Source: Candidatus Proximibacter danicus (GTDB lineage: Bacteria; Pseudomonadota; Gammaproteobacteria; Burkholderiales; Rhodocyclaceae). Taken from it: a stretch of DNA of 51,775 nt. Both the position numbers and the translations under genes were made by a program. The notes beneath the pieces were generated by a model, which was not told where the DNA came from, ran no database searches, and worked only from the letters and a program-made list of their open reading frames with translations. The DNA lies in the NCBI GenBank assembly GCA_016710885.1, contig JADJUC010000015.1, positions 1-51,775 of the forward strand. The letters run 5' to 3'. This document shows positions 1 through 8,635 of the stretch, one piece after another (positions within the stretch are counted from its first letter, which is position 1; the number at the start of each line of letters is the position of its first letter).

Positions 1-222
1 TCGGCGACAACGCCGCCAAGGCCTTCCTTCACGAAAGTGGCGGAGACGCCGAAGATGGCTTCGGCACCGAACCAGGTAGCGAACACGGTGGCCATGACCA
101 CCGGTGTCGGCAGGAATTGACGGCCGGCGATGGCGAAATCCTGGCGTTGCACCCTTGGTCGCGGCGTACAGACCGATGCCGATCGACACCATCAGATAGA
201 TCACTACAAACCAGATCAGCAT
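1..222 (-). CDS. Na+/solute symporter (SSS family), N-terminal part, frameshifted
   Basis: N-terminal end of a membrane transporter that runs off the left edge of the window. The start region (M-L-I-W-F-V-V-I-Y-L-M) reads as a first transmembrane helix. After about 20 residues (YAATKG) the frame is lost around 140-160. In another frame it resumes as FAIAGRQFLP, then VFATWFGAEAIFGVSATF and KEGLGGVVA, which is the characteristic early helix pair of sodium:solute symporters. Repair needs small changes in G-rich runs (for example AGGAT for AGGGAT), so I read the break as sequence error. The substrate cannot be told from this fragment. The family call rests on the FATWFGAE region. Confidence 0.6.
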   Translation of the reverse strand, partial: MLIWFVVIYLMVSIGIGLYAATKGATPGFRHRRPSIPADTGGHGHRVRYLVRCRSHLRRLRHFREGRPWRRCRR

Positions 223-351
223 GGCCGGATGGTCCCCTTGTTCCCTTAATACGGAGCCGTAAAAACGGCGCCGATTATAGCTGTTTTGCTGCAGACAAGG
301 GCTTATTCCGTAACGGTTTTCCGGCCGTTTTCAGCGTGAACGGGAAGAGCT

Positions 352-1487
352 TCAGGCGGTCTTTTTGACGACCAGGCTGCCGATCGAATAACCGGCACCA
401 AAGGAGCAGATGACGCCGAGGTCGCCCGCCTTGAGGTCGCGGCTGTGGCGGTGAAAGGCGATGATCGAGCCGGCCGAGGCGGTGTTGGCAAATTCGTCGA
501 GGATCACCGGCGCCTCGTCGGCGCTGGCGTCACGGCCAAGCAGCCGGCGGCCGATCAATTGGTTCATCGCCAGGTTGGCCTGATGCAGCCAGAATCGGCG
601 CACGTCACGGCTGGCGCTGAAGCCAAGGGATGCCTGCTGGCTGCTGATGTGTTCGGCCGCCATCGGGCAGACTTCCTGAACACCTTGCGCCCTGCCTGGC
701 GGAACAACTGGTCGCGGTCAGCGGGTCGCGGTCCTCGCAGCGCGAGGAAGCCGGCGTTGTTGCGGATGTTGTTGGAGAAGCTGGTGGCCAGCTTCGTGCC
801 GAGCACTTCCCAGCGGTTGTCCGACGTCGCGGTGTCGGCACTCCGGACCAGCAGTGCGTGCCACGTCGCCGAAGATGAAGTGGCAGTCGCGATCCTGCCA
901 GGCCAGATGGGCCGAACAGATTTCCGGGCTTGATCACCGAGCGCGGCGCGGGCCGAGCCGGTCTTCACGGCGTTGATCGCCTTTTTGCTCGAGGCCGAAG
1001 GTGGCCGAGGAGCAGGCCACGTTCATGTCGAAGGCGAGCCACCGGCGCGAGCGCGTTTCTGGATTTCCACGGCCATCGCCGGGTAGGGACGCTGCATGTT
1101 CGAGGCGGCACAGATCACCATGTCGATGTCGGCGGCGATGTTGTCAGTATTCCGGCCGGCGCTGCCAATGCCTGCTTGGCTGCGGCAACGCCCATCTCGG
1201 CCTGGAGCGACAGCGCTCAGCCGGCGCGGCGAAGTGTGGCCGCATGCGCGCCGGGTCAAGCACGCCTGCCTTGTCGACAACGTAGCGGCGCTTGATGCCA
1301 GAAGCTTTTCGATGAATCCGCGGAGGATTCCGGGAATTGCGGCCACTATTGCCCAGCCGCGATGGCGGTAGCGTTTTCTTCGTTGAACCGCTTGGCGTGG
1401 GCGTTGAAGGCAACGACCAGTTCGTCGTTGCTGATGACTTCGGGGGCGACAAACAGGCCGGTACCGCTGATAACGACGTTGTGGCAT
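352..1487 (-). CDS. beta-ketoacyl-ACP synthase III (FabH-like), broken by several frameshifts
   Basis: Condensing enzyme of the thiolase fold, recognised from pieces spread over all three frames. The start reads VVISGTGLFVAPEVISNDEL near 1480-1420, the middle gives RRYVVDKAGVLDPARMRPH, FGDVATALLV and WEVLGTKLATSFSNNIRNN, and the end (663-352) gives RRFWLHQANLAMNQLI, FANTASAGSIIAFH and GAGYSIGSLVV. These are in the right order, and the C-terminal HQAN and the ANTASA/GAG motifs carry the family's His and Asn region. Total span fits about 375 residues, a long FabH-like form. Many indels are needed to restore it, far more than elsewhere in the window, so this stretch is probably low-coverage sequence. 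A genuine pseudogene is possible but less likely. It follows ubiB by only 14 bases on the same strand. Confidence 0.7.
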
Positions 1488-1501
1488 ATCAAACAACCGT
1501 T

Positions 1502-2947
1502 TCAATTGATTTCGGCCAGCAGGGGGGAAAGGTCTGCGCTCGGCGGGCGCGACAGCGACTGATGTATCAGGCGTGGAATCTGCGGCAGCGTCCGCGACCA
1601 ATTGGGCGCTTCCAGCTCGAGCGTCTTCTTCAGCCCGCGCCAGCCGAGCTGTTCGCTCATCCAGCGTTCCAGGAAGGGCTTGGCCGTCTTCCAGAGGTCA
1701 AGATTGGGATCGAGCTGGCGGCCGAGGCCTTCGATGTTGAGCAGGGTCTTTTGCAGCATGACCAGTTGCGGCTGGATCTCGACGTTGAAGCGGCGCGAGG
1801 TCTGGAACAGCCGCAGCAGCACCTTGCCGAAGGAAATTTCGTGCAGCGGCCGGTCGAAGATCGGTTCGCAGACGGCACGGATGGCGGCCTCGAACTCGTC
1901 GACGCGGGTATCGGCGGGCGCCCAACCGGCTTCGATGTGGGCCTGGGCAACGCGTTTGTAGTCGCGCCGGAAGAAGGCGAGGAAGTTCTGCGCCAGGTAG
2001 TTCTTGTCGATGTCGGTCAGTGTGCCGACGATGCCGAAGTCGAGCGCAATGTAGCGACCATGCCGCTCGCCCTCGGTGGCGACGAAGATGTTGCCGGGGT
2101 GCATGTCGGCGTGGAAGAAGCCGTCACGGAAGACCTGGGTGAAGAAGATTTCGACGCCGGCACGCGAAAGCGCGCTCAGATCGACACCGGCGGCGACCAG
2201 CGCCTCGGTCTGGCTGATCGGAATGCCGCGCATGCGCTCCATGACCATCACCGATGAGGTGCACCAATCCCAATGCACTTCAGGCACGACCAGCAGTGTT
2301 GAACCATCGAAGTTGCGGCGCAATTGCGAGCAGTTGGCAGCTTCCCGCATCAGGTCCAGCTCGTCGTGCAGGTATTTGGCGAACTCGGCGACGACTTCGC
2401 GCGGCTTCAGGCGCTTGCCGTCGGACCAGATTCTTTCGACGAGCCCGGCCAGCGTGTCCATCAGCGACAGGTCGTGGTCAATCACCCCGCGCATGTTCGG
2501 ACGCAGGATCTTGACCGCCACTTCGCGCCCGTCGGGCAGGCGAGCGAGGTGCACTTGTGCGACCGACGCGCTGGCCACCGGCACCGGGTCGAATTCGGCA
2601 AAGACTTCGGCTGCCGGCTTGCCGTAGGCCTTCTGGATTTCGGCAAGCGCCTCGTCGGAGGAAAAGGGCGGCACCTGATCCTGCAGCTTGGCCAGTTCGT
2701 CGGCGATGTCCGGCGGCAGCAGGTCGCGGCGTGTCGACAGGACTTGCCCGAATTTGACGAAGATCGGCCCCAGCGCTTCGAGTGCCAGCCGCAGACGTAC
2801 GGCTTCCGGCTGCGAGAAACGGCGCCAGAAATGCAGCAGGCGCGATAGCGTGGCGAGCCGACCCGATGGTTCGTGTTCAAGCAGCATTTCATCCAGGCCG
2901 TAGCGGCTGGAAACAGCGAGGATCTTGGCTAGGCGAAAAACACGCAT
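1502..2947 (-). CDS. ubiB: UbiB, ubiquinone biosynthesis protein kinase-like ATPase
   Basis: Atypical kinase-like ATPase (ABC1/ADCK family) needed for ubiquinone synthesis at the inner membrane. The 481 residues include the family's extended KxGQ motif (VKFGQVLSTRRDLLP, K65-Q68), an Ala-rich loop region (VASASVAQVH), the VKIL lysine, the catalytic-loop HADMHPGN and the metal-binding ALDFG. Family members usually run to 505-550 residues with two C-terminal membrane helices. Here the protein stops at LLAEIN without them, and no helix is found in the other frames before the FabH-like gene begins. That may be real shortening or loss of bases at this low-quality junction. Confidence 0.93.
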   Translation of the reverse strand: MRVFRLAKILAVSSRYGLDEMLLEHEPSGRLATLSRLLHFWRRFSQPEAVRLRLALEALGPIFVKFGQVLSTRRDLLPPDIADELAKLQDQVPPFSSDEALAEIQKAYGKPAAEVFAEFDPVPVASASVAQVHLARLPDGREVAVKILRPNMRGVIDHDLSLMDTLAGLVERIWSDGKRLKPREVVAEFAKYLHDELDLMREAANCSQLRRNFDGSTLLVVPEVHWDWCTSSVMVMERMRGIPISQTEALVAAGVDLSALSRAGVEIFFTQVFRDGFFHADMHPGNIFVATEGERHGRYIALDFGIVGTLTDIDKNYLAQNFLAFFRRDYKRVAQAHIEAGWAPADTRVDEFEAAIRAVCEPIFDRPLHEISFGKVLLRLFQTSRRFNVEIQPQLVMLQKTLLNIEGLGRQLDPNLDLWKTAKPFLERWMSEQLGWRGLKKTLELEAPNWSRTLPQIPRLIHQSLSRPPSADLSPLLAEIN

Positions 2948-3074
2948 CGGGCGGAGGGCTCAAAATGGGCAGCGGCAAGGAAGCCGTGAGTTTATCCCGA
3001 AATTGCCCGCAACCGACCGCCGCAGGCGGCCAGCAGGTGCTGCTCGCTGCCAATTTGACGAAGCAACGCGAGGC

Positions 3075-3335
3075 CTATTTGCAGGCGTGATGTTCCAGGT
3101 AGTGCTTGAGTACCAGCTTGAGCATCGCTACCCGGTCGGTTTTGCCTTCTTCCTCGGCAAGCCGGATATCGTCGCGGATCATGGCCTTGACGCGCTTTTC
3201 TCCGGTGTGGGTGTGAACCAGATAATTGCCCATCTCCAGCGCGATCATTTCCGGAATGTGTTCGTGTTGCGCGATGGCGTCGATTTCCTCTTCGGTGAGT
3301 TCCGAGAGTTCAACGCAGTCTGTCCAGGTCAACAT
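3075..3335 (-). CDS. conserved hypothetical protein, 86 aa
   Basis: Small acidic, helical protein starting MLTWTDCVELSEL and ending HYLEHHACK. I do not recognise a named domain. The start is chosen because a good GGGAGA ribosome site lies 5 bases upstream, and the longer reading frame extending to 3560 crosses the argS promoter region. It stands alone between ubiB (same strand) and argS (divergent). Compact proteins of this kind are common in Rhodocyclales and related betaproteobacteria (recollection). Function unknown. Confidence 0.7.
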   Translation of the reverse strand: MLTWTDCVELSELTEEEIDAIAQHEHIPEMIALEMGNYLVHTHTGEKRVKAMIRDDIRLAEEEGKTDRVAMLKLVLKHYLEHHACK

Positions 3336-3570
3336 GGCAGTCTCCCTTGTGGTTTGTATGCTGTACGGCCAGTAGAGCACCTTCAGGGTGGCTGCCAATT
3401 GATCGGCGACAAGAAAGTACGATCCATTGGCAGGTGTGACGGGAGCAACGCCCATTCTGGCGGCAAAACCTTGAAAAACCGGGAATTTGCGACGATTCTC
3501 GGCCTGCTGGAAGCGCGTATAATCGCCGCTTCGGCATTTTTGCCCGGCACTACCCTCCAATTACCCCAAC

Positions 3571-5344
3571 ATGACCCAGGATATCCGCACCCATCTCGCC
3601 GACCTGCTGCGTGCCGCGCTCAATAGCGTGGCACCGGATGCGGCGAGCACCCCCATTCTTCTTGAGCGCCCGAAGCAGGCCTCGCACGGGGATTTCGCCA
3701 GCAATCTGGCGCTGCAACTGGCCAAGCCACTGCGCCGCGCGCCGCGCGATGTCGCGCAGCTGCTGCTGTCCGAACTGCCGGCTTCGCCCTGGCTGGAGAA
3801 GGCCGAGATCGCCGGTGCCGGCTTCATCAATTTCACGCTGAAGCCTGCTGCCAAGCTCCAGGTGGTCAGCGATGTGCTTGCCGCCGGTGCCGACTTCGGT
3901 CGCTCGCAGGCAGGTAAAAAGCAGAAGGTCCAGATCGAGTTCGTTTCCGCCAACCCGACCGGCCCGCTGCATGTCGGCCACGGCCGCGGTGCCGCCTATG
4001 GCGCCTCGCTGTCCAGCCTGCTCGCCTTTGCCGGCTGGGATGTGACCCGCGAATACTATGTGAACGACGCCGGCCGGCAGATGGACATCCTCGGCGTGTC
4101 GACCTGGCTGCGCTATCTGGAGCTGCACGGCGAAAGCGTAGCTTTCCCGCCGAACGGCTATCAGGGCGACTACGTGCGCGACATGGCCAAGCAGATGCAG
4201 GCCGCCCACGGCGCCAAGTATGTGAAAAAAGCCACCGAAGTGCTGGCCAATACCCCCGGCCTGCCCGATGTCGGCCGCGCTGATGATGAAGCCAAGACCC
4301 AGCGCGAACTGCACCTCGATGCGCTGATCGCCAACGCCAAGACCCTGCTCGGTGAAGACTGGCCGTATGTGCACAGCCATGCGCTGAACGAACAACTGGC
4401 CGATGGCCGCGACGACCTCGAAGCGTTCGGCGTCCATTTCGAAGTCTGGTTCTCGGAAAAAGCGCTGTTCGACACCGGCCTCGTTGCCCGCTGCATCGAG
4501 AAGCTGGAACAGGCCGGCCACATCTACCAGCAGGACGGCGCCAAGTGGTTCCGCTCGACCGCCTTCGGCGACGAGAAGGACCGCGTTGTGCAGCGCGACA
4601 ACGGGCTCTACACCTACTTCGCCTCCGACATCGCCTACCACCTGAACAAGTTCGAGCGCGGCTTCGACAAGGTCATCAACATCTGGGGTGCCGATCACCA
4701 CGGCTACATCCCGCGCGTTACCGGTGCATTGAAGGCGCTGGGTCTCGATGCGCGGCAAGCTGCAGGTGGCGCTGGTCCAGTTCGCCGTGCTCTACCGCAA
4801 CGGCCAGAAGGCCTCGATGTCGACGCGCTCGGGTGAATTCGTCACGCTGCGCGACCTGCGCCGCGAAGTCGGCAACGATGCCTGCCGTTTCTTCTACGTG
4901 CTGCGCAAGTCGGACCAGCACCTCGATTTCGACCTCGATCTGGCCAAGAGCCAGTCGAACGAGAACCCCGTCTATTACATCCAGTACGCCCACGCGCGCG
5001 TCTGCTCGGTGATGAATACCTGGACGGAAGCTGGCGGCGACGAGGCCGAACTGGCCAAGGCCGATTTCACCCGTCTCGAAAATCCGCGCGAACTGGCGCT
5101 GGCTGCCCGGCTGGCCGAGTTCCCGGAAATCATCGAAGCCTCGGCCGCCGATCTGGCACCACATTCGGTGGCCTTCTACCTGAAGGATCTGGCGGCTGAT
5201 TTCCACAGCTGGTACAACGCCGAGCGCATGCTGGTTGACGATGCCGCGCTCAAGGATGCCCGTGTTGCGCTGGCCGCTGCCGTGCGCCACACGATCAGGA
5301 ACGGCATGGCCATCCTCGGCGTCTCCTGCCCTGCGTCAATGTAA
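3571..5344 (+). CDS. argS: Arginyl-tRNA synthetase (one frameshift)
   Basis: Class I aminoacyl-tRNA synthetase charging tRNA-Arg. The N-terminal Add-1 domain covers roughly residues 1-110. The HIGH-type motif is PTGPLHVGHGRGA (about residue 130), and the second signature appears as ASMSTRSGEFV, the usual degenerate KMSK form in ArgS. The C-terminal anticodon-binding domain ends RNGMAILGV. The reading frame breaks at 4747-4754, where GATGCGCGGCAAG holds one base too many between GLDA and KLQVALVQFAVLYRNG. Removing it gives 590 residues, the normal length. As argS is essential, the break is almost certainly a sequence error. Confidence 0.95.
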
Positions 5345-5358
5345 GGAAAACACAAGCA

Positions 5359-6003
5359 ATGAGCCGTGACATGAAACCCAAACGCGCGCCGGCGAAGAAG
5401 AAATCGCACGGTGGAACCCTGGTCGGTCTCTTCGTTGGTCTGGTACTCGGCATTGTCGGCGCCGCCGCCGTTGTCTGGTACATCAACAAGATGCCGGCAC
5501 CGTTCAAGCCACAAATCCAGCCGGCCCAGCCAGTGCCGGCGAAGCCGGAAAACGGTAAGGCCGCACCCGCAGGACAGACCGGAACCCCCGCGCTTTTGCC
5601 GGGCAAGCCGGGTGACCCGGTGCCGGAAAAACGCTTTCAGTTTTACGACATCCTGCCGGGCAAGGTCGAAGCCAAGGTCGATTCCGCCGCCAAGCCAGAA
5701 CAGAAGGATGCCAAGGCAGAGGGCAAAGAGGGCAAGGCAGAAGGCAAGGACAGCAAGGAAGCCGCGCTCAAGGATCCACTCTTCCTGCAGGCCGGTTCGT
5801 TCCAGACGGCAGGCGATGCTGACAACCAAAAGGCCAAGCTTGCGTTATTGGGTCTGGAGGCCGCCGTTCAGCAGGTGATGGTCCAGGACAAGGTCTGGTT
5901 CCGTGTTCGCCTCGGGCCGTATGCCAAGCTCGACGAAGTTAACCGCGTTCGTTCCGATCTTGCCAAGCAGGGCATCGAAGCGGCTGTCGTCAAGAAAGAT
6001 TAG
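5359..6003 (+). CDS. SPOR-domain membrane protein
   Basis: 214-residue protein with a basic cytoplasmic start (KPKRAPAKKK), one transmembrane helix at about residues 22-43 (LVGLFVGLVLGIVGAAAVVW), a Pro/Ala/Lys-rich periplasmic linker, and a C-terminal SPOR domain from about residue 140 (LFLQAGSFQ to IEAAVVKKD). SPOR domains bind denuded peptidoglycan at the division septum, so a role in cell-wall or division processes is likely (FtsN-like layout). It begins 14 bases after argS and ends 22 bases before dsbA, so the three may be cotranscribed; argS-SPOR-dsbA order is familiar from betaproteobacteria. Confidence 0.88.
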   Translation: MSRDMKPKRAPAKKKSHGGTLVGLFVGLVLGIVGAAAVVWYINKMPAPFKPQIQPAQPVPAKPENGKAAPAGQTGTPALLPGKPGDPVPEKRFQFYDILPGKVEAKVDSAAKPEQKDAKAEGKEGKAEGKDSKEAALKDPLFLQAGSFQTAGDADNQKAKLALLGLEAAVQQVMVQDKVWFRVRLGPYAKLDEVNRVRSDLAKQGIEAAVVKKD

Positions 6004-6025
6004 GAAACCCCCAAGGAGAATCCAG

Positions 6026-6673
6026 ATGCAAAAGAGAAATTTCCTGAGCACCCTGATTGGCATCGCCGCAGCCCTGCTAATCAGCGCTACGCCGGCTTAT
6101 GCCCAGCTGGCGGTCGGCCGTGACTACGTGCCGATCAATCCGCCGCAACCGACCGAAAATGCGGCGAAGATCGAGATCATCGAGTTCTTCTCCTACGGCT
6201 GCCCGCATTGCAGCGATTTTCATCCGCTGATCAGCAAGTGGGCCGCAAAGCTGCCGGCCGATGTCACCTTCAAGCGCGTGCCGGTTTCCTTTGGCCGCTC
6301 GCAGTGGGCCAATATCGGCAAGCTCTACTATGCTGCTGAAGCCATCGGTGAACTCGGTCGCTTGGACAGCGCCGCTTTCCACGCCATTCACCAGAAAAAC
6401 ATCAAACTCTACGACGATGCCACGATCATCGAATGGGTCGGCCAGCAAGGCGTCGATTCGAAGAAATTTTCCGAGGCCTACAATTCCTTTGGCGTCCAGA
6501 GCAAGATGAAACGTGCTGAGCAGCTGGCGCAGGGTTACAAGGTACAAGGCGTGCCGGCGATTGCTGTCGATGGTCGCTACATGGTGGTCGGCAAGGAAGT
6601 GAAAGGCTACGAGGAGCTTCTGACGATTGCCGATCAGGTGATCGGCAAGGTGCGCAGCGAGAAGAAGAAATAG
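6026..6673 (+). CDS. dsbA: DsbA-type thiol:disulfide interchange protein
   Basis: Periplasmic oxidase that introduces disulfide bonds into exported proteins. A signal peptide (residues 1-26, ending AYA before Q) precedes the thioredoxin fold. The active site is FSYGCPHC (C59 and C62), and the cis-Pro loop appears as VQGVPAIAVDGRY. At 215 residues it has the usual length. The start at 6026 is preferred to the upstream in-frame ATG at 5903 because it has an AAGGAG site at 6012-6017 and a proper signal peptide, and the upstream one lies inside the SPOR gene. Confidence 0.95.
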   Translation: MQKRNFLSTLIGIAAALLISATPAYAQLAVGRDYVPINPPQPTENAAKIEIIEFFSYGCPHCSDFHPLISKWAAKLPADVTFKRVPVSFGRSQWANIGKLYYAAEAIGELGRLDSAAFHAIHQKNIKLYDDATIIEWVGQQGVDSKKFSEAYNSFGVQSKMKRAEQLAQGYKVQGVPAIAVDGRYMVVGKEVKGYEELLTIADQVIGKVRSEKKK

Positions 6674-6702
6674 GCGACGTGCCTACTGCCAGCCTCCCCC
6701 CG

Positions 6703-6729
6703 AAAACCCGCAGCGTGCTGCGGGTTTTT
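6703..6729 (+). terminator. Intrinsic terminator after dsbA, overlapping the start of the next gene
   Basis: A perfect 12-bp inverted repeat, AAAACCCGCAGC then GCTGCGGGTTTT with GT between, followed by T and C. It has the shape of a rho-independent terminator for dsbA. It sits inside the longest possible reading frame of the downstream dehydrogenase, and the GTG at 6715 is in the hairpin loop. Confidence 0.6.
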
Positions 6730-7491
6730 CTTACCGGTGCTTCCAGCGGTATCGGTGCCGCGCTGGCACGCCATTACGCGGGCCAGCGCGCCTGTCTCGG
6801 CCTGGTTGCGCGGCGTGAGGTAGAACTTGAGGCCTTGGCCGAGGAGGTGCGGGGCCTCGGCGGCGAGGCGGCTATCTACCCGCTGGATGTTACCGATGCC
6901 GCTGCCCTGGCTGCCGCTGGCGAAGCTTTCATCGCGCGTTTCGGCGCGCCGGACGTGGTCATCGCCAATGCTGGCATTTCAGCAGGTACGTTGACCGAGT
7001 GCGCTGAGGATCTCGAGGTCTTTCGCCGCATCATGGCCGTCAATGTGCATGGGATGGCGGCAACCTTCGCCCCGTTCATTGCGGCGATGCGTGCCGACGA
7101 GGGTGGTGTTGGCAGAAAGCGTTTGGTGGGGATTGCTTCGGTCGCCGGTATTCGTGGTCTGCCGGGAGCCGAAGCCTACAGCGCCTCGAAGGCGGCTGCC
7201 ATCACCTATCTTGAAAGCCTGCGTCTGGAGATGCGACCGCATGGCATTCGTGTGGTGACCATCGCGCCCGGTTACATTGCCACGCCGATGACCGCCATCA
7301 ATCCGTATCCAATGCCTTTTCTCCTGCCTGCCGACGAAGCAGCCCGGCGTTTTGCCGGCGCTATCGAACGAGGTAGCAGTTATACGGTCATTCCCTGGCA
7401 GATGGGCATCGTTGCCAAGCTACTACGGTTGTTGCCGAACTGGCTCTACGACCGACTTTTCGTTGGTGCTCCGCGCAAACCACGTTTGTAG
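6715..7491 (+). CDS. Short-chain dehydrogenase/reductase (SDR)
   Basis: NAD(P)-dependent oxidoreductase with a Rossmann fold. The cofactor motif TGASSGIG is at the N-terminus, NAGIS follows, and the catalytic set is S in GIASVAG with YSASK (Tyr-x-x-x-Lys). The C-terminal part (PNWLYDRLF) resembles membrane-associated SDRs of unknown substrate. The longest reading frame starts with GTG at 6679, but those first 12 residues (MPTASLPPKTRS) lie in the terminator arm and are outside the fold. GTG at 6715 places the beta-strand LRVFLTGASSG directly at the start, as usual in the family. Substrate unknown. Confidence 0.85.
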   Translation: MLRVFLTGASSGIGAALARHYAGQRACLGLVARREVELEALAEEVRGLGGEAAIYPLDVTDAAALAAAGEAFIARFGAPDVVIANAGISAGTLTECAEDLEVFRRIMAVNVHGMAATFAPFIAAMRADEGGVGRKRLVGIASVAGIRGLPGAEAYSASKAAAITYLESLRLEMRPHGIRVVTIAPGYIATPMTAINPYPMPFLLPADEAARRFAGAIERGSSYTVIPWQMGIVAKLLRLLPNWLYDRLFVGAPRKPRL

Positions 7492-7509
7492 CCGTTGCCC
7501 ATTGCGGCC

Positions 7510-8415
7510 CTAATCCGATTTGTCGGTGTTGATGCAGACGACAACGGTATTGCCATTGCCCTGAAATTCAATGTTGCAAAAGCTGCTGCGGCGGGCCATG
7601 GCGATGCCGCGACCGTTGGGGTCGAAAATACGGGTTGGGTCAAATTCAAGGTAGCGCTGCCAGTTGAAACCGGAACCTTCGTCACGGATGGTGAAGCGCA
7701 GGCAGTCATTCAGGCGCTCGAAACGTACGCGTGCCATGCGCTTACGAAATTGCGGTAACTCCTGCCGGCGCTCGACTTCTGCGCGCCAGTCGTTCTCCAT
7801 TAGCAGCAGGGTCTTCTCGCGGTAGGTAATGCCGAGGTTGCCGTGTTCGATGGCGTTGATCATCAGCTCGGAAAGACTGAACAGGACGTTCTGCGGGGTC
7901 GGGCAAAAATCGGCGAGAACCTGCGCCAGTTGAGCGGCTTCGTCGAGGGTGCGAAAACGGAACTCGACCTCGGAAAGCTGCTGGAAGGCCCGCTCCAGGC
8001 TTTCGGCTCGCGACAGGGCGCTCTTCAGCGCGTGGCGGTCGCCAATGGCGGCACGGACAACTGCGCAGAGGGTTTCCGGTTCGTAGGGTTTGGTCAGGTA
8101 GTAATAAGCGCCGGCGGCCATCCCCTCGCGTACTTGTTCGGGAGCCGAGGCGGCAGTTTGCATGATGACCGGGATCTCGGCGAAACGGGCGTCGGTCTTC
8201 ATGCGCGAAAGCAGCGCCATACCGTCCAGTACCGGCATCATTCGGTCGAGAATGACCAGATCGTAGGGCGTACTGGCTCCTGTCAGTGCGGTCCAAGCGT
8301 TTTCGCCGTCCTGCGCGGTGTCAAGAGCGTAGTTTTCTTCCTCGCACAGGTACTCCTCAATGATGGCGAGGTTGAGTGGTTCGTCGTCAACGGCAAGGAT
8401 GCGAGTCTGCTTCAT
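7510..8415 (-). CDS. Response regulator fused to an RsbW-like ATPase domain
   Basis: 301 residues in two domains. The first 120 form a receiver domain: acidic pair D10-D11, phospho-acceptor D57 in VILDRMMP, and K109 in LTKPYEP. The second half (about 150-301) is a GHKL ATPase of the anti-sigma/serine-kinase type, with the N-box SELMINAIEHGN and the G-box DEGSGFNW and GRGIAMARR. No His-phosphotransfer helix is present, so phosphorylation of the receiver probably switches the ATPase domain. No sigma factor, anti-sigma antagonist or sensor kinase is adjacent. It is divergent from ubiU. Confidence 0.85.
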   Translation of the reverse strand: MKQTRILAVDDEPLNLAIIEEYLCEEENYALDTAQDGENAWTALTGASTPYDLVILDRMMPVLDGMALLSRMKTDARFAEIPVIMQTAASAPEQVREGMAAGAYYYLTKPYEPETLCAVVRAAIGDRHALKSALSRAESLERAFQQLSEVEFRFRTLDEAAQLAQVLADFCPTPQNVLFSLSELMINAIEHGNLGITYREKTLLLMENDWRAEVERRQELPQFRKRMARVRFERLNDCLRFTIRDEGSGFNWQRYLEFDPTRIFDPNGRGIAMARRSSFCNIEFQGNGNTVVVCINTDKSD

Positions 8416-8564
8416 GGCGTTCCTTTGGTGTAGGCATAATCTGGACGCGGCACCAGAAATCAGGGGTGCGTGCCGTTCGTTATTTTTGCTTATGCTACCG
8501 CAATGCGCCTGAACATTCTCGAATCAGGAAAGCGTATCGGCCATCCTTGCGCCCGTTTGGGCAC

Positions 8565-8578
8565 TTGACCCACATCAA
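8565..8578 (+). promoter_or_regulatory. FNR/ANR box upstream of ubiU
   Basis: TTGACCCACATCAA matches the FNR/ANR consensus TTGAT-N4-ATCAA at 9 of 10 conserved positions. Its centre (8571.5) lies exactly 41.5 bases before the start site predicted from the -10 element at 8601, the spacing of a class II FNR-activated promoter. Confidence 0.7.
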
Positions 8579-8600
8579 AGGGGATTAGATCTGTCGCGGC

Positions 8601-8606
8601 TACACT
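8601..8606 (+). promoter_or_regulatory. Predicted -10 element of the ubiUVT promoter
   Basis: TACACT agrees with TATAAT at four of six positions and predicts transcription from about 8613, leaving a 23-base leader before ubiU. Its position is supported by the FNR-box spacing rather than by its own strength. Confidence 0.45.
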
Positions 8607-8635
8607 CGATTTCCCGCAATTTCCGCGCTGATGCC

